64,000 nucleotides of DNA from the NCBI RefSeq assembly GCF_038443385.1, contig NZ_CP151726.1:7006001-7070000 (forward strand), given 5' to 3'. The notes below the pieces were generated by a model that did not search any database, was not told the origin of the DNA, and saw nothing but the letters and a program-made list of their open reading frames with translations. This DNA comes from Stieleria varia. Lineage in GTDB: Bacteria; Planctomycetota; Planctomycetia; Pirellulales; Pirellulaceae. A program made the position numbers and the translations under genes. Positions 33,135-42,217 of the stretch are shown in pieces (position 1 is the first letter of the stretch; each line of letters starts with the position of its first letter).

Positions 33135-34163
33135 TCACGGGCGAGCCACCGCTCGACGGGCAAAGATCTCTTGCATCTGTTGAATGATTTTTGGCGAAGG
33201 CAGGTCGGTTCGCTCGAGCATCCAGAATGAGAAATTGTCTGCCAAGATCTCGTCGGGGTGAATGATGTAGCCAGTGTTTTGGCCGATCTGCTCTGAAAAG
33301 CCTCCCGCATTAACGGTGTGAACCAATTCAGGTTCGGCCTCTGGATCTGCCTGAATGATCCGTCCCGTCGACTCGTCACGTTGGATGACCAGCAAACGAA
33401 ACTGCAGGTAATCAAAGAATTGGCCGCCGCGTTGCTCGTCGTACTTTTCCTGAGACGCGTACAGGATCGGCATCGCCCACACATCGCGCTGGTCGACGCG
33501 CACCTTGATGCAATGCTCGATCACAGGTGCATCCGGATTGGTCAGTTTGCGAGCGGCCAACTCGGATGAAAACTTCACTTCGCCGCAATGTTGAAACCCG
33601 ATCAAGGCATACAGATCGTCCCTGAGTGAATCGTCCGCTCGCGACAGGATGTGAAACAGTTCGTGTAACAACATCGACTTCAGTTTGTCTGTCGCGGTAT
33701 TCAATCGTTGCCCAGGAATCACGATCGCCGTCCCACGCGTGTACGGTGCTTGCCCTTCCTCCGATCCATTCGTCTTGACCAGTGTGATCCGATCGGGGAC
33801 CGTGATTTTTCGTTGCTGAACAAGCTCGCTGATCTCTTTGAGCAAGGGTTGCAACAACTGTCGTTCAGAATCGTTCCACGGCTTGACGCAACTGGCAACG
33901 AAATCCAGGTACTGCTGCTCGGTCACCACTCGGCTTGTTTTCAGTCGAGCAGAGCGATCGAAGGGGCTGAGTCGTTTGACGAAATCATCATTCCGCGTCA
34001 GCACTGCGACGCCCTCTGGCACGTCGGCAAAATGCCAAACGCTCGTCTCGGGATCATTGAGCACAGGGTCATCGGCATAGGCGAGGACGTCCAGCACACC
34101 AGTGAACAACATGCAGAAACAAGCGGTGGTCGTGCAGGCATTCATCATTCGTTTCATTGTCAT
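33135..34163 (-). CDS. Secreted HExxH hypothetical protein (putative zinc metallopeptidase)
   Basis: A 342-residue protein with an N-terminal signal sequence (CFCMLFTGVLDVLAYA). MLLHELFHILSR contains the HExxH zinc-binding motif of metallopeptidases, and HPDEILADNFSFW about 135 residues later has a Glu that could be the third ligand, as in many gluzincin-type families. I recognise no named family. The ATG at 34163 was chosen; GTG 34193 and ATG 34157 are alternatives. A protease function is plausible but unproven. Confidence 0.7.
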   Translation of the reverse strand: MTMKRMMNACTTTACFCMLFTGVLDVLAYADDPVLNDPETSVWHFADVPEGVAVLTRNDDFVKRLSPFDRSARLKTSRVVTEQQYLDFVASCVKPWNDSERQLLQPLLKEISELVQQRKITVPDRITLVKTNGSEEGQAPYTRGTAIVIPGQRLNTATDKLKSMLLHELFHILSRADDSLRDDLYALIGFQHCGEVKFSSELAARKLTNPDAPVIEHCIKVRVDQRDVWAMPILYASQEKYDEQRGGQFFDYLQFRLLVIQRDESTGRIIQADPEAEPELVHTVNAGGFSEQIGQNTGYIIHPDEILADNFSFWMLERTDLPSPKIIQQMQEIFARRAVARP

Positions 34164-34222
34164 TCGTTTGAATTTGTGGTGGAAAAACCACACGTAGCCG
34201 CGTCCCCCGAGACGCGGAGTCT

Positions 34223-35224
34223 TTACGCATGTTTACTCGACCACCGGTCCCGCAACTCGGCGAGTCTTTCGGCCATGGTTTGCTTGGGAGTGTACCCCAA
34301 TCGCTGCTTCGCTGCCGAAATGTCAAAGTAGTGATGGCGTGCCAGTTGAGCAGCGACAAATCTCGTCATGGGCGGCTCCTCTTTCCGGCCCATCCATCGA
34401 TAGGCGGTCTCAAGCAACGCCCCCATTCGATAAGCGGTCGAGAAACCAATTCGCTTGGTCGGTTTGGCGACACCGGCCGTCTCACAGATCTGCCCGATCC
34501 AATCCCAGCAGTTGACGGGCTCGTCTTGTGTGACGAAATACGCTTGGCCGCCCGCGGTTTCAGGGGACTTTCCAAGAGCGTCCAGTGCGTACAAGTGAGA
34601 CGCCGCTGCATCGGAGACGTGCACCGTGTCGATCAAGTTTTGACCGTCACCGACAATCCGTAGCTTGCCAGAGCGTGCGCGGTCGACGACGCGTGCTAGG
34701 AGATGCGGGTCGTCTGCGCCCCAGATCAAATGTGGCCTTAGCGCGCAGGTACTGAACCGTCCCGGTTCGTGAGCTTTCAAGACGGCTTGCTCAGCCAGGG
34801 CCTTGGTATGCGGATAGTGACACATCCATTTGGGCGGGTACGGGACTGCTTCATCGATCCCGCACTGATCACTGCCGTCGAACGTGACGCTCGGACTGCT
34901 AGTGTACACCAAGCTCGGGATCTTGTTCTGCCGACAAGCGTCGATGACGTGCTCTGTTGCCAACGTGTTGATGCGGTAGTACCGTTGCCACGGCCCCCAA
35001 ACACCGGCAACTGCGGCCGTGTGAATCACCGCGTCCACATCGACCAAGGCATTTTGTGTGAATGACGCGTTACACAAATCGCCACGTCGATGGGTCATGC
35101 CGAGTGCCTCCAGGTCAGCATACGACTGACGAGAAACACCCACAACGTGATCGCCGCGACGAAGCAACTGCCGAACGATCTCGCTGCCCAAGAATCCTCC
35201 GCATCCGGTCACTAGGATTTGCAT
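34223..35224 (-). CDS. NAD-dependent epimerase / 3-beta-HSD-type (OleD-like) reductase
   Basis: A 333-residue extended short-chain dehydrogenase. The Rossmann motif is TGCGGFLGSEIV, the active site YPHTKALAE (YxxxK) with Ser in YTSSPSVTFDG upstream. GVWGPWQRYYRINTLATEHV resembles the OleD family, which reduces long-chain beta-keto acids in hydrocarbon synthesis, and the 3-beta-hydroxysteroid dehydrogenase group. No oleA, oleB or oleC neighbour is visible, so the substrate is open. It lies 60 bases upstream of the HExxH protein gene on the same strand. Confidence 0.85.
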   Translation of the reverse strand: MQILVTGCGGFLGSEIVRQLLRRGDHVVGVSRQSYADLEALGMTHRRGDLCNASFTQNALVDVDAVIHTAAVAGVWGPWQRYYRINTLATEHVIDACRQNKIPSLVYTSSPSVTFDGSDQCGIDEAVPYPPKWMCHYPHTKALAEQAVLKAHEPGRFSTCALRPHLIWGADDPHLLARVVDRARSGKLRIVGDGQNLIDTVHVSDAAASHLYALDALGKSPETAGGQAYFVTQDEPVNCWDWIGQICETAGVAKPTKRIGFSTAYRMGALLETAYRWMGRKEEPPMTRFVAAQLARHHYFDISAAKQRLGYTPKQTMAERLAELRDRWSSKHA

Positions 35225-35289
35225 GGGCAGAATATGGCTCGCGAAATAATGAGATCCTCTATCGACGAGCCAAAAAGATAATTCAGACC

Positions 35290-36225
35290 CTAAAGATTGT
35301 CGACCGGCGATGGGATGTCTTGGAACGACAGGACCAGGACCATCTGCTGTTCCACTCGTCCGGCATCTTCGCCACTGAGCATCAGTCGACCCAGCCCACG
35401 CCGCGGCAATGTTTCGCCGATGACGAACACATCGTTTTCGCCACCGGTGAGCGAAAAATGCAACGGATCCAGTGTCCAGGCATCGCGACGCGTGTCGATC
35501 CTGAGCGCCGAATCACTGCTGGTCCAGCGTTGTCGCATCGCGCCGTGTTGAATCTCCGGAACCAATTGCAATTCGATCTCCCGTGAACTCTTGCCGCGAT
35601 TGGCGGTCATCGCGAACAGGAACTGCGGTTCGTCCAAGGAGCGTCCGATCACTTGGTCGTCATATCGGACCAGCGGAGTCAGCGCGCCCTCGACGGGCAA
35701 TCGAACAGGAAACTCGTAGCGTTTGCCCATACGAAGCGGGATCCTGTCCTTACCTGCCGGGTTTTCGCTGGCAACATCTGCCTTGACTAAGAACTCAGTG
35801 ACCTCATCAGTCGACGTTGGTTGACTCAACTCCGTCAGCTTGGACTCAAACCGTCCCGACTCGGTAACGCGGCCAACGCGAATGCCATTCTCCAACAGCA
35901 TGCGTCGTTGCTCTGCTGGGATGACCGTCTCGTCCGTCCACTGCCACAGTGACTCGACGTGATCCGGGTTCTTGCTGTCAACGTTCAACGGCACGAATCG
36001 TGTCGCCAAAATCATTGACTGTCGACTCTTGTGAACCTGTGGCTCCGCCGGACCGGCTTGCGTCAACGAAGTACGTTCCGACCAGGACGCGCATCCGCAA
36101 ACAAGGATCACCGAAAGCGATCCAAGACACATCAAGACGGTTGTGTTGAATGTTTTTGCCAAGCGAAAGCGTCGATAGAACGTCAGCCTTTTCAGGCTGA
36201 CACGAATACAGATCCAGTAACCCAC
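35290..36225 (-). CDS. Putative lipoprotein of unknown function
   Basis: A 311-residue protein with a hydrophobic segment followed by a lipobox-like LVCGC near residue 45, suggesting a lipid-anchored envelope protein. The body has conserved-looking segments (RFVPLNVDSKNPDHVESLWQ; LPRRGLGRLMLSGEDAG) that I do not recognise. The start is uncertain: the annotated one gives a long basic N-region, and ATG near residue 32 would give a shorter signal. It is divergent from the large ATPase gene. Confidence 0.65.
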   Translation of the reverse strand: MGYWICIRVSLKRLTFYRRFRLAKTFNTTVLMCLGSLSVILVCGCASWSERTSLTQAGPAEPQVHKSRQSMILATRFVPLNVDSKNPDHVESLWQWTDETVIPAEQRRMLLENGIRVGRVTESGRFESKLTELSQPTSTDEVTEFLVKADVASENPAGKDRIPLRMGKRYEFPVRLPVEGALTPLVRYDDQVIGRSLDEPQFLFAMTANRGKSSREIELQLVPEIQHGAMRQRWTSSDSALRIDTRRDAWTLDPLHFSLTGGENDVFVIGETLPRRGLGRLMLSGEDAGRVEQQMVLVLSFQDIPSPVDNL

Positions 36226-36516
36226 AAAGCCAGACTTTTGTACCGATAAACCGATTGCACGTTAGACAGACGGCGTTTTCCGCGTCAACGGCGATCACCA
36301 TCAGTCGATTTGCTAGCTTATGGTCGTTTGGCTCGGAAACACGTGTTTCACAATTCCTCTTTCCGTGAAACTGACAGTTCACTAAATTCGCCGCTGTACC
36401 CCGCATCTGCGAACACTTGAGCAACCGGACCCGAATGCTCACAGCGACATCACATCGTCGTTGATCAGACAATGGTGTTTGCAACTAGAAACACGTGGCC
36501 ATGGAGGAGCCTGATC
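36226..36516. other. Intergenic region upstream of the large ATPase gene
   Basis: This 291-base divergent spacer should hold promoters for both neighbours. It ends in GGAGG at 36503-36507, nine bases before the ATG at 36517, a stronger ribosome binding site than most genes here have. No repeat is seen. Confidence 0.5.
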
Positions 36517-39500
36517 ATGCTGCTGGATCGCATCGATATTGATAGTCACGGACCGCTCAATCGAGTAGAGTTGGGACCGTTTGCCGAGCATCTCAACGTG
36601 GTCACCGGTCCTGAGGGATCAGGCAAGACGGCGATTGCCCGGTTCATTCGTGACTCGCTCATCCACCGCGAGTACCCGCTTGGAATGATGAGTTCATCTA
36701 CCGGACGTGTCGTCTGGGCGGACGTCAACGGTCGCCTGCATTGCCGTCGCGAAAAGGACGGTACATCAACCGGACGCCGGACGGTGGAGTTCGAATCTCG
36801 CGGCGACTCCGCCTACGGATACGACGGGCTCAGAGGCAGTTGGCTTGCCGCTGCCTCAGGCTCCACCGATGCCACCCGAGCACTGCAATCACTACGTGTG
36901 CCCGAATCGCTGATCGATGGCGTCGTCGTCGATACCGCGATCAGCAGTGTGACGCGAGTGGTTGCCGCATGCATTCGTAGCGGATTGGACACGCAAGAAT
37001 TTTACCGCGATCTGCCGGCGAATTCATCGTCAATGCACCAATGCCGAAACGGGCAACTCGGTTCGGAGTCGAAAGAATCGGATGAACGACGCAAGCTGAG
37101 GGACGAGCTGGCGAGAGTGGAAGCCGAATTGGCTCGCTCGAGTCAGCATGGCGAGCATGTCGGGCCGAGCACGACGGAACATGAGCGTCTGACCGCTCGT
37201 CGAAACGAATTGTCACGCCGCCTGGCCAATCACAGCAAGTCCGATTCTCCGCGTCCCGTGCCGCCGACGCGGCAGCACTCTGCGGAATACATGCAGTGGA
37301 GCCATCGACTGGAGCAGTTGCATGATCGCATCTGGAATCTGCAAGTCGAACAAAACGAGCTGAGACGCTGGATCGATTACCTTGATGCCGATCGTCAACG
37401 TTTTGCAACCAGCGAAGCATCGTTGCGAAGCCGATATGCCGCGGATGGTCTGCCGGTCGATTCCTATCAAGCCGTTCGCGCGCTGCGTGATGACGCGCGG
37501 TTGCGATCACAGCTGCAAGAAATCGATGTCCAAGTCTTACGGTGGCGTCGTGTCCTGGCAGAAATTCGTGGGCTGCAGGAAGCCGCACTTGCCAGCCGCC
37601 AGAACCATCCCGCCGGTTGGTATGGCTTGCGTTACCCTGGTGACCCGACGGAAACTCGACGCAACCGAATGGAGCAGTTCATTCGATCGCTGGACCATCA
37701 TGGCGAACGAAATCAATGGGATGACTATTATCGACATTCAGGTACGAGCGGCATCGACGAGATTGACGCACGTATCGAAGCAGCGTTGCGACAACTGGAT
37801 GGATTGGTCCGCCAGTACGCCGGGAACCGCGATCTAGACTTTGCCGCCACTGACGCCCCTATTTGGAACGCGTCTTGGTACCGCGGGGTGACGCCGGTGC
37901 ACGGACGCGGCGAGAATGCAACGTTGGTGGATACCCTACGATCGATCCGCTCGGACTTGGAAAACGCACGACAACACGGATTCCGGTACGACGGAGTCGA
38001 CCGCAACGCCACGGAATCGATGCTTTCGGCGACCGCGGAACGGCAACGCCAGCGTCGCGAGTCGGAACTCTACGACTTGGGGCGATGCGAACGATGGCTG
38101 GTCGGTTCAATCGAGCAACTGCTTTCGCATCGAGAGTCTTTGATTCGCCAATACGACTTTGCTGATCAACTTCGCTATCCGGCTTGGGGATCGAACACTC
38201 GGTACACGGAACACGGCGACGGCCAGTACTCCGACTGGTACTTGCTGCATCTGCAACGCGAAGGTGATTTGCGTCGGGCGGACCATCAACGCGTGACGGC
38301 GGAACTGGAACGATGCTTGGATGAAGCAGCGTCGATCCGTCGCTCCATGCGGGGCTTGCCGGTTGTCGCTCAGTGGAATGATGTGACGTCGCACTTGGAC
38401 TCGGAGATCTGGATTGATCGCGAAGCCATTTTGACGGAGTTGCGGGACATCGACCGACGATTGGCCGGTCACTCGCGGACACGCTGGTTGCGAAACCGCC
38501 GCGCGGAGCTGATCGATCGTCTTGGCGTGCCTCACACCAGAGACACTTATCAAGAGATCTCTCCCTTGGCGACAGAGGCCAGTCAGTGGCTGGTACGTTT
38601 GTCCGCCGGGCGTCTGCGGCAGGTCAACTGGGATCGCAATGCGGTTCAATGGTCGCGCACGAACGAGCCTGCCAACGGCAACGTTTCCTACGGCCGAGTT
38701 TTGATCGACGGACGCGACGAAGCGACATGCTCTGGTGTCGATCGAGCCCTGGCGTCATTGGCTGTTCGCATGGCTGCAGCGGATCTGTTGGAGGGGGCAG
38801 GACGAAGCCTGCCGCTTGTAATCGAAACACACCGAGAATTATTGACTCAAGAAACCGTTGCGTCAGGCGAATTCCGCGGCGATGGGTACCTGCCCGCTTC
38901 ACTGCGAAATCATGACATCGACGGACGCGGTGCCTTGGCATTGGTCGCGGCACTGCAGGATTTTGTCACTCAAGGACGCCAGGTCATCTTGTTGACCAGC
39001 AGTGAAGCGTTGACACATCAAGTCATCAAAGCCGGTGCTCGTTCCTTTCGATTGCAAGCCGACCGAATCGTTCATCCCCACCGTCCCATCTGGCGTCCTC
39101 ATTATGCGTCGGAAACCTATGTCGGTCCGTACGCACACACCTACGGTGACCACGTGGCCACTGGCCCCGCGTCGTTCGTCGACAACTATCACGATCATTT
39201 TGTCGATGCGCCGCCAGTACCATCGCCGCCAGTACCATCGCCGGTTGCGCCGCTCCGTCGGCCGGCCTTTCGTCCTGCTGCGTTGTCTCCCAATGCTCCG
39301 GCCGCGGACATCAATCGCAACTTCGACATGGCTTGGCGAGAAGCCTACGGGTTGTACGACAACCCCGAGAGACCGGCGCCTCCCGTCAGCCAGCATCCTG
39401 AATGGATCGACGGATATTACTTTGCCGATGCCTACACCACGTCACCGAGATCGCGTGACATGGTGATGAATGACTCGGCAAATGGCGTCGCGGCAAGCGG

Positions 39501-41136
39501 CTCCGTGTTTGGCATGCGAGACACCGTGTTTACCACTGCGGGGGAATCGCAACAGATCTCCCAAAGCATCGCTGCTCGCGGATTGGCTCGGCCGACATCG
39601 CCGTTTTTCTTGACCGTCGACAGCCCGATCGACCAAGCTCCATCGGTCGATGCGGTCGCGGCGGCTCGTCTGAGAGGACTGAGTGTCACTCACGTGAACC
39701 ACTTGATGCAACAAGACCCCAACCGATTGGCCGATGCGTTGGGCTTGGCGAACGTCGACGCCGCTACGGTCCGACGTTGGCAATCCGAATGTCGGCTTGT
39801 GTGCCACGTCCCGCAATTGCGAGGATTCGACGCTCGCGTGTTGGTGGGATGCGGCATCACCAACCCTGCCCAACTGGCATCGACAAACCCAGTCGAGCTG
39901 CTCGAACGCGTCGAGTCGTTCCTGGCAACCGCTGACGGACAACGAATCTTGCTCAGTGGAACCAGTTACGAGCTGTCTCGCATCACAAGCTGGATCGCCG
40001 CAGCCAACCGGAATGCTTTGGATCCGGATACCGTACGATACTACGACACTCGTACCATTGATGGTCGGGTGCTGAAAGCACGCGGTGTGATCGGAGATCA
40101 CGACAGCGATCGATATGAGTATCGGTTCGACGACGACGGTAATGAGATCGTGTATCCCTCATTTGAGCAGCAGCGAAACCGAGCACGACGCCGCGAAATC
40201 TTGCGAGCTCGACGTAACCGCTCCCAATCCAACTACGGCATCCGAAATGTTGCCGGAGACGACCGCGACGTAAGCGGAACGGGAGGCTATGCAGCCGGAA
40301 ACGGAAATGGTTTTGGAAACGGATTCGGCAGGCCCAACCGGGCGACGGGCAACTCAGTGTCCAGCTCGGGACTCGGAAACGGATCTCGAAATGGCTCAGG
40401 AAGCGGCTCAGGAAATGGCAACGGTTCCGGAAGTGGTTACGGATCGGGTGCCGGCAACGGGCAGGCTCGCTCCAATGGATCGCGCAGATCAAGCGAGAGA
40501 GGAGAGCGAACGCCACGTCAGTACGTCAGTCTGCCAAACGATGCATCGGTCGAGAGCGAATACCGACGTGCAGAACGACCTGAGCGAGAATCCCGTGAAG
40601 CTCGCCAAGCTCGTGAGTCTCGCGACACCCGCGAAGGACGCAGGTCGCGTGAGGATCGCGATCGACGCGAACGCTCATCGAGTGACTCCGAGCGTGAGTT
40701 GCGATTCTATTTGGCGAGAAACAGTCCCATCGTTGATGCACCCTCGATCGGATCTCGGATGGCTGCCCGCCTGGAGGCTGTCGGAATCTATACCGTCGAT
40801 GACTTGCTCAACGCGGACGCCGATGCGTTGGCGGCGGAGTTGGATCACCGTCGGATCGACGCCAGCGTGATCACGGCTTGGCAGCAACAAGCTACCTTGG
40901 TGTGCCGCATTCCGATGCTGCGGGGCCATGACGCTCAGTTGCTGGTCGCGGCCGAGATCACGACGGCTGAGGAAGTCGCTTCGCAGGACCCGCAGGAGCT
41001 GCTGTCTCTGGTCACTCCGGTCGCGCGGAGCAACGAGGGCAAGCGAATCCTACGTGGCAGCAAGAGTCCAGACTTGGAGGAAGTCACCGAGTGGATCGAG
41101 TGCGCCTCGCAAAACCGCGAGCTGGTCGCCGCATAG
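36517..41136 (+). CDS. SMC/YhaN-like ATPase fused to two HhH (DUF4332-like) modules
   Basis: A 1539-residue protein. Walker A is GPEGSGKT (31-38) after an SMC/RecF-like beta strand; coiled-coil segments follow (about 180-420 and 500-680). The C-terminal ATPase half appears near 735-770 (SGVDRALASLAVRMAAADLL, then LPLVIETHREL), where Walker B is degenerate. A Pro-rich linker leads to a first helix-hairpin-helix module (about 1037-1170), a Gly/Asn/Ser-rich and Arg/Glu-rich linker (about 1245-1395), and a second module (about 1401-1539) with matching motifs (PQLRGFDARVLVGCGIT; PMLRGHDAQLLVAAEIT). The start at 36517 has GGAGG upstream. A DNA-related role is inferred, not shown. Confidence 0.8.
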   Translation: MLLDRIDIDSHGPLNRVELGPFAEHLNVVTGPEGSGKTAIARFIRDSLIHREYPLGMMSSSTGRVVWADVNGRLHCRREKDGTSTGRRTVEFESRGDSAYGYDGLRGSWLAAASGSTDATRALQSLRVPESLIDGVVVDTAISSVTRVVAACIRSGLDTQEFYRDLPANSSSMHQCRNGQLGSESKESDERRKLRDELARVEAELARSSQHGEHVGPSTTEHERLTARRNELSRRLANHSKSDSPRPVPPTRQHSAEYMQWSHRLEQLHDRIWNLQVEQNELRRWIDYLDADRQRFATSEASLRSRYAADGLPVDSYQAVRALRDDARLRSQLQEIDVQVLRWRRVLAEIRGLQEAALASRQNHPAGWYGLRYPGDPTETRRNRMEQFIRSLDHHGERNQWDDYYRHSGTSGIDEIDARIEAALRQLDGLVRQYAGNRDLDFAATDAPIWNASWYRGVTPVHGRGENATLVDTLRSIRSDLENARQHGFRYDGVDRNATESMLSATAERQRQRRESELYDLGRCERWLVGSIEQLLSHRESLIRQYDFADQLRYPAWGSNTRYTEHGDGQYSDWYLLHLQREGDLRRADHQRVTAELERCLDEAASIRRSMRGLPVVAQWNDVTSHLDSEIWIDREAILTELRDIDRRLAGHSRTRWLRNRRAELIDRLGVPHTRDTYQEISPLATEASQWLVRLSAGRLRQVNWDRNAVQWSRTNEPANGNVSYGRVLIDGRDEATCSGVDRALASLAVRMAAADLLEGAGRSLPLVIETHRELLTQETVASGEFRGDGYLPASLRNHDIDGRGALALVAALQDFVTQGRQVILLTSSEALTHQVIKAGARSFRLQADRIVHPHRPIWRPHYASETYVGPYAHTYGDHVATGPASFVDNYHDHFVDAPPVPSPPVPSPVAPLRRPAFRPAALSPNAPAADINRNFDMAWREAYGLYDNPERPAPPVSQHPEWIDGYYFADAYTTSPRSRDMVMNDSANGVAASGSVFGMRDTVFTTAGESQQISQSIAARGLARPTSPFFLTVDSPIDQAPSVDAVAAARLRGLSVTHVNHLMQQDPNRLADALGLANVDAATVRRWQSECRLVCHVPQLRGFDARVLVGCGITNPAQLASTNPVELLERVESFLATADGQRILLSGTSYELSRITSWIAAANRNALDPDTVRYYDTRTIDGRVLKARGVIGDHDSDRYEYRFDDDGNEIVYPSFEQQRNRARRREILRARRNRSQSNYGIRNVAGDDRDVSGTGGYAAGNGNGFGNGFGRPNRATGNSVSSSGLGNGSRNGSGSGSGNGNGSGSGYGSGAGNGQARSNGSRRSSERGERTPRQYVSLPNDASVESEYRRAERPERESREARQARESRDTREGRRSREDRDRRERSSSDSERELRFYLARNSPIVDAPSIGSRMAARLEAVGIYTVDDLLNADADALAAELDHRRIDASVITAWQQQATLVCRIPMLRGHDAQLLVAAEITTAEEVASQDPQELLSLVTPVARSNEGKRILRGSKSPDLEEVTEWIECASQNRELVAA

Positions 41137-41190
41137 GGCTGGGCTGTTCAGATTTGGTGTTGGCATTGTTTTTTCAGTCCATGTTTTCGT

Positions 41191-41500
41191 TCCATGCATC
41201 GCAATCAAAGTGAGCCTCAGGCGCTAGCCGTGGGCCGGCGCCACAATCCGCATCGGGCCCACGTCTAGCGCCTGAGGCACTGGACGCCACCAGTTGTTGG
41301 TTCCATGCATCGCAATCAAAGTGAGCCTTAGGCGCTAGCCGTGGGCCGGCGCCACAATCCGCATCGGGCCCACGGCTAGCGCCTGAGGCACTGGACGCCA
41401 CCAGTTGTTGGTTCCATGCATCGCAATCAAAGTGAGGCGCTAGCCGTGGGCCGGCGCCACATCCGCATCGGGCCCACGGCTAGCGCCTGAGGCTCACTGG
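41191..41500. repeat. 111-bp tandem repeat, about 2.8 copies, each with a palindrome
   Basis: TCCATGCATCGCAATCAAAG starts copies at 41191, 41302 and 41413, a period of 111. Each unit has GGCGCTAGCCGTGGGCC facing GGGCCCACGGCTAGCGCC. Copies differ at a few bases and by small deletions (the third lacks a few). The unit is the central part of the 227-bp element family. Confidence 0.85.
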
Positions 41501-41512
41501 GGCCGGCAGCTA

Positions 41513-41560
41513 TCGACTTGGAAAGTCGAGCGACGATTGTCGTTCGACTTTCCAAGTCGA
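41513..41560. repeat. 48-bp hairpin of the TCGACTTGGAAAGTCGA family
   Basis: Same length and design as 1607-1654, with a few substitutions in the spacer. It lies downstream of gatC (minus strand) and of the tandem repeat. Confidence 0.75.
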
Positions 41561-41607
41561 AAACGAACACCACCATCCGCCCAAGCACAAGCCATACGCC
41601 TTCTGCC

Positions 41608-41904
41608 TTACTTGCCCACGCCCAAGACAGCGGGGACACGGAAGCATTCTTCGTCGGAGGCGGGGGCGTTGGCCAACGCCTGATCACGGGTCAGGCCTTT
41701 CGTCGGCGAATCAGGCCGCCAGCGATTGTCGACATCAAGAGCCGTCGTCATCGGCTCGACCTGATCGGTGTCCAACTCTGACAGTTTGTGGATGAACCCC
41801 AGAATGCTTTCCAACTGGGGGCCAAGCGTCTGAATTTCTTCGTCGCTCAGTTCCAAACGCGCCAGCAATCCTAGCTGGCGGATTTCATCGTGGGAAAGTG
41901 CCAT
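41608..41904 (-). CDS. gatC: Asp-tRNA(Asn)/Glu-tRNA(Gln) amidotransferase subunit C
   Basis: GatC stabilises the GatA amidase in the GatCAB complex that amidates mischarged Glu-tRNA(Gln) and Asp-tRNA(Asn). The 98-residue length, the N-terminal LSHDEIRQLGLLARLELSDEE and the central VEPMTTALDVDNRWRPD are typical. It follows rpmB by 37 bases on the same strand. gatA and gatB are not in the window. Confidence 0.93.
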   Translation of the reverse strand: MALSHDEIRQLGLLARLELSDEEIQTLGPQLESILGFIHKLSELDTDQVEPMTTALDVDNRWRPDSPTKGLTRDQALANAPASDEECFRVPAVLGVGK

Positions 41905-41941
41905 CGGTCAGATCACTTGATCGAGATGCTCGAGAGACAGA

Positions 41942-42217
41942 TCACGCTTTGGCTTTGCCGCCGCTGACATCAAACGGCTTGGTTTTTACTGTTTTTCGAA
42001 TCGTGCCACTGCGAATGCATTGCGTGCAAACCCGCATCGACTTGTTTTGGCCGGATGGCATCGTCACGTGGATGCGTTGCAGGTTGGGGACGAATTTTCG
42101 ACGTGTGATTCCCGTGACCTTGGTACCAACACCACCGAGATACTTCGCCTTACCGCGAGTCTCGATTCGGTTACCCATTTGCACTCCCTTGCCACACACT
42201 TCACATTGCCGAGCCAT
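41942..42217 (-). CDS. rpmB: 50S ribosomal protein L28
   Basis: L28 is a small protein of the large ribosomal subunit. The 91 residues from MARQCEVCGKG include four cysteines in two CxxC pairs (CEVC and CTQC), so this is the zinc-binding (C+) form. KFVPNLQRIHV is the core L28 motif. A longer in-frame opening runs upstream to 42538 but is not conserved in character; the ATG at 42217 is the natural start. It probably shares a transcript with gatC. Confidence 0.95.
   Translation of the reverse strand: MARQCEVCGKGVQMGNRIETRGKAKYLGGVGTKVTGITRRKFVPNLQRIHVTMPSGQNKSMRVCTQCIRSGTIRKTVKTKPFDVSGGKAKA

Larger units (their letters stand above)
41137..41607. other. Intergenic tandem and inverted repeats
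   Basis: This gap holds the left part of the 227-bp repeat type (41142-41190), about 2.8 tandem copies of a 111-bp unit (41191-41500) and a 48-bp hairpin (41513-41560). The final 47 bases before gatC show nothing further. Confidence 0.7.

Noticed and set aside
36517-41136. A defence system (for example a Wadjet-, Lamassu- or OLD-type ATPase)
   Set aside because: No nuclease, TOPRIM or partner gene lies beside it, so a defence role is not supported by context.
41191-41500. Possible CRISPR array
   Set aside because: The repeat period is 111 bases with no separate repeat and spacer parts, and no cas gene is near.
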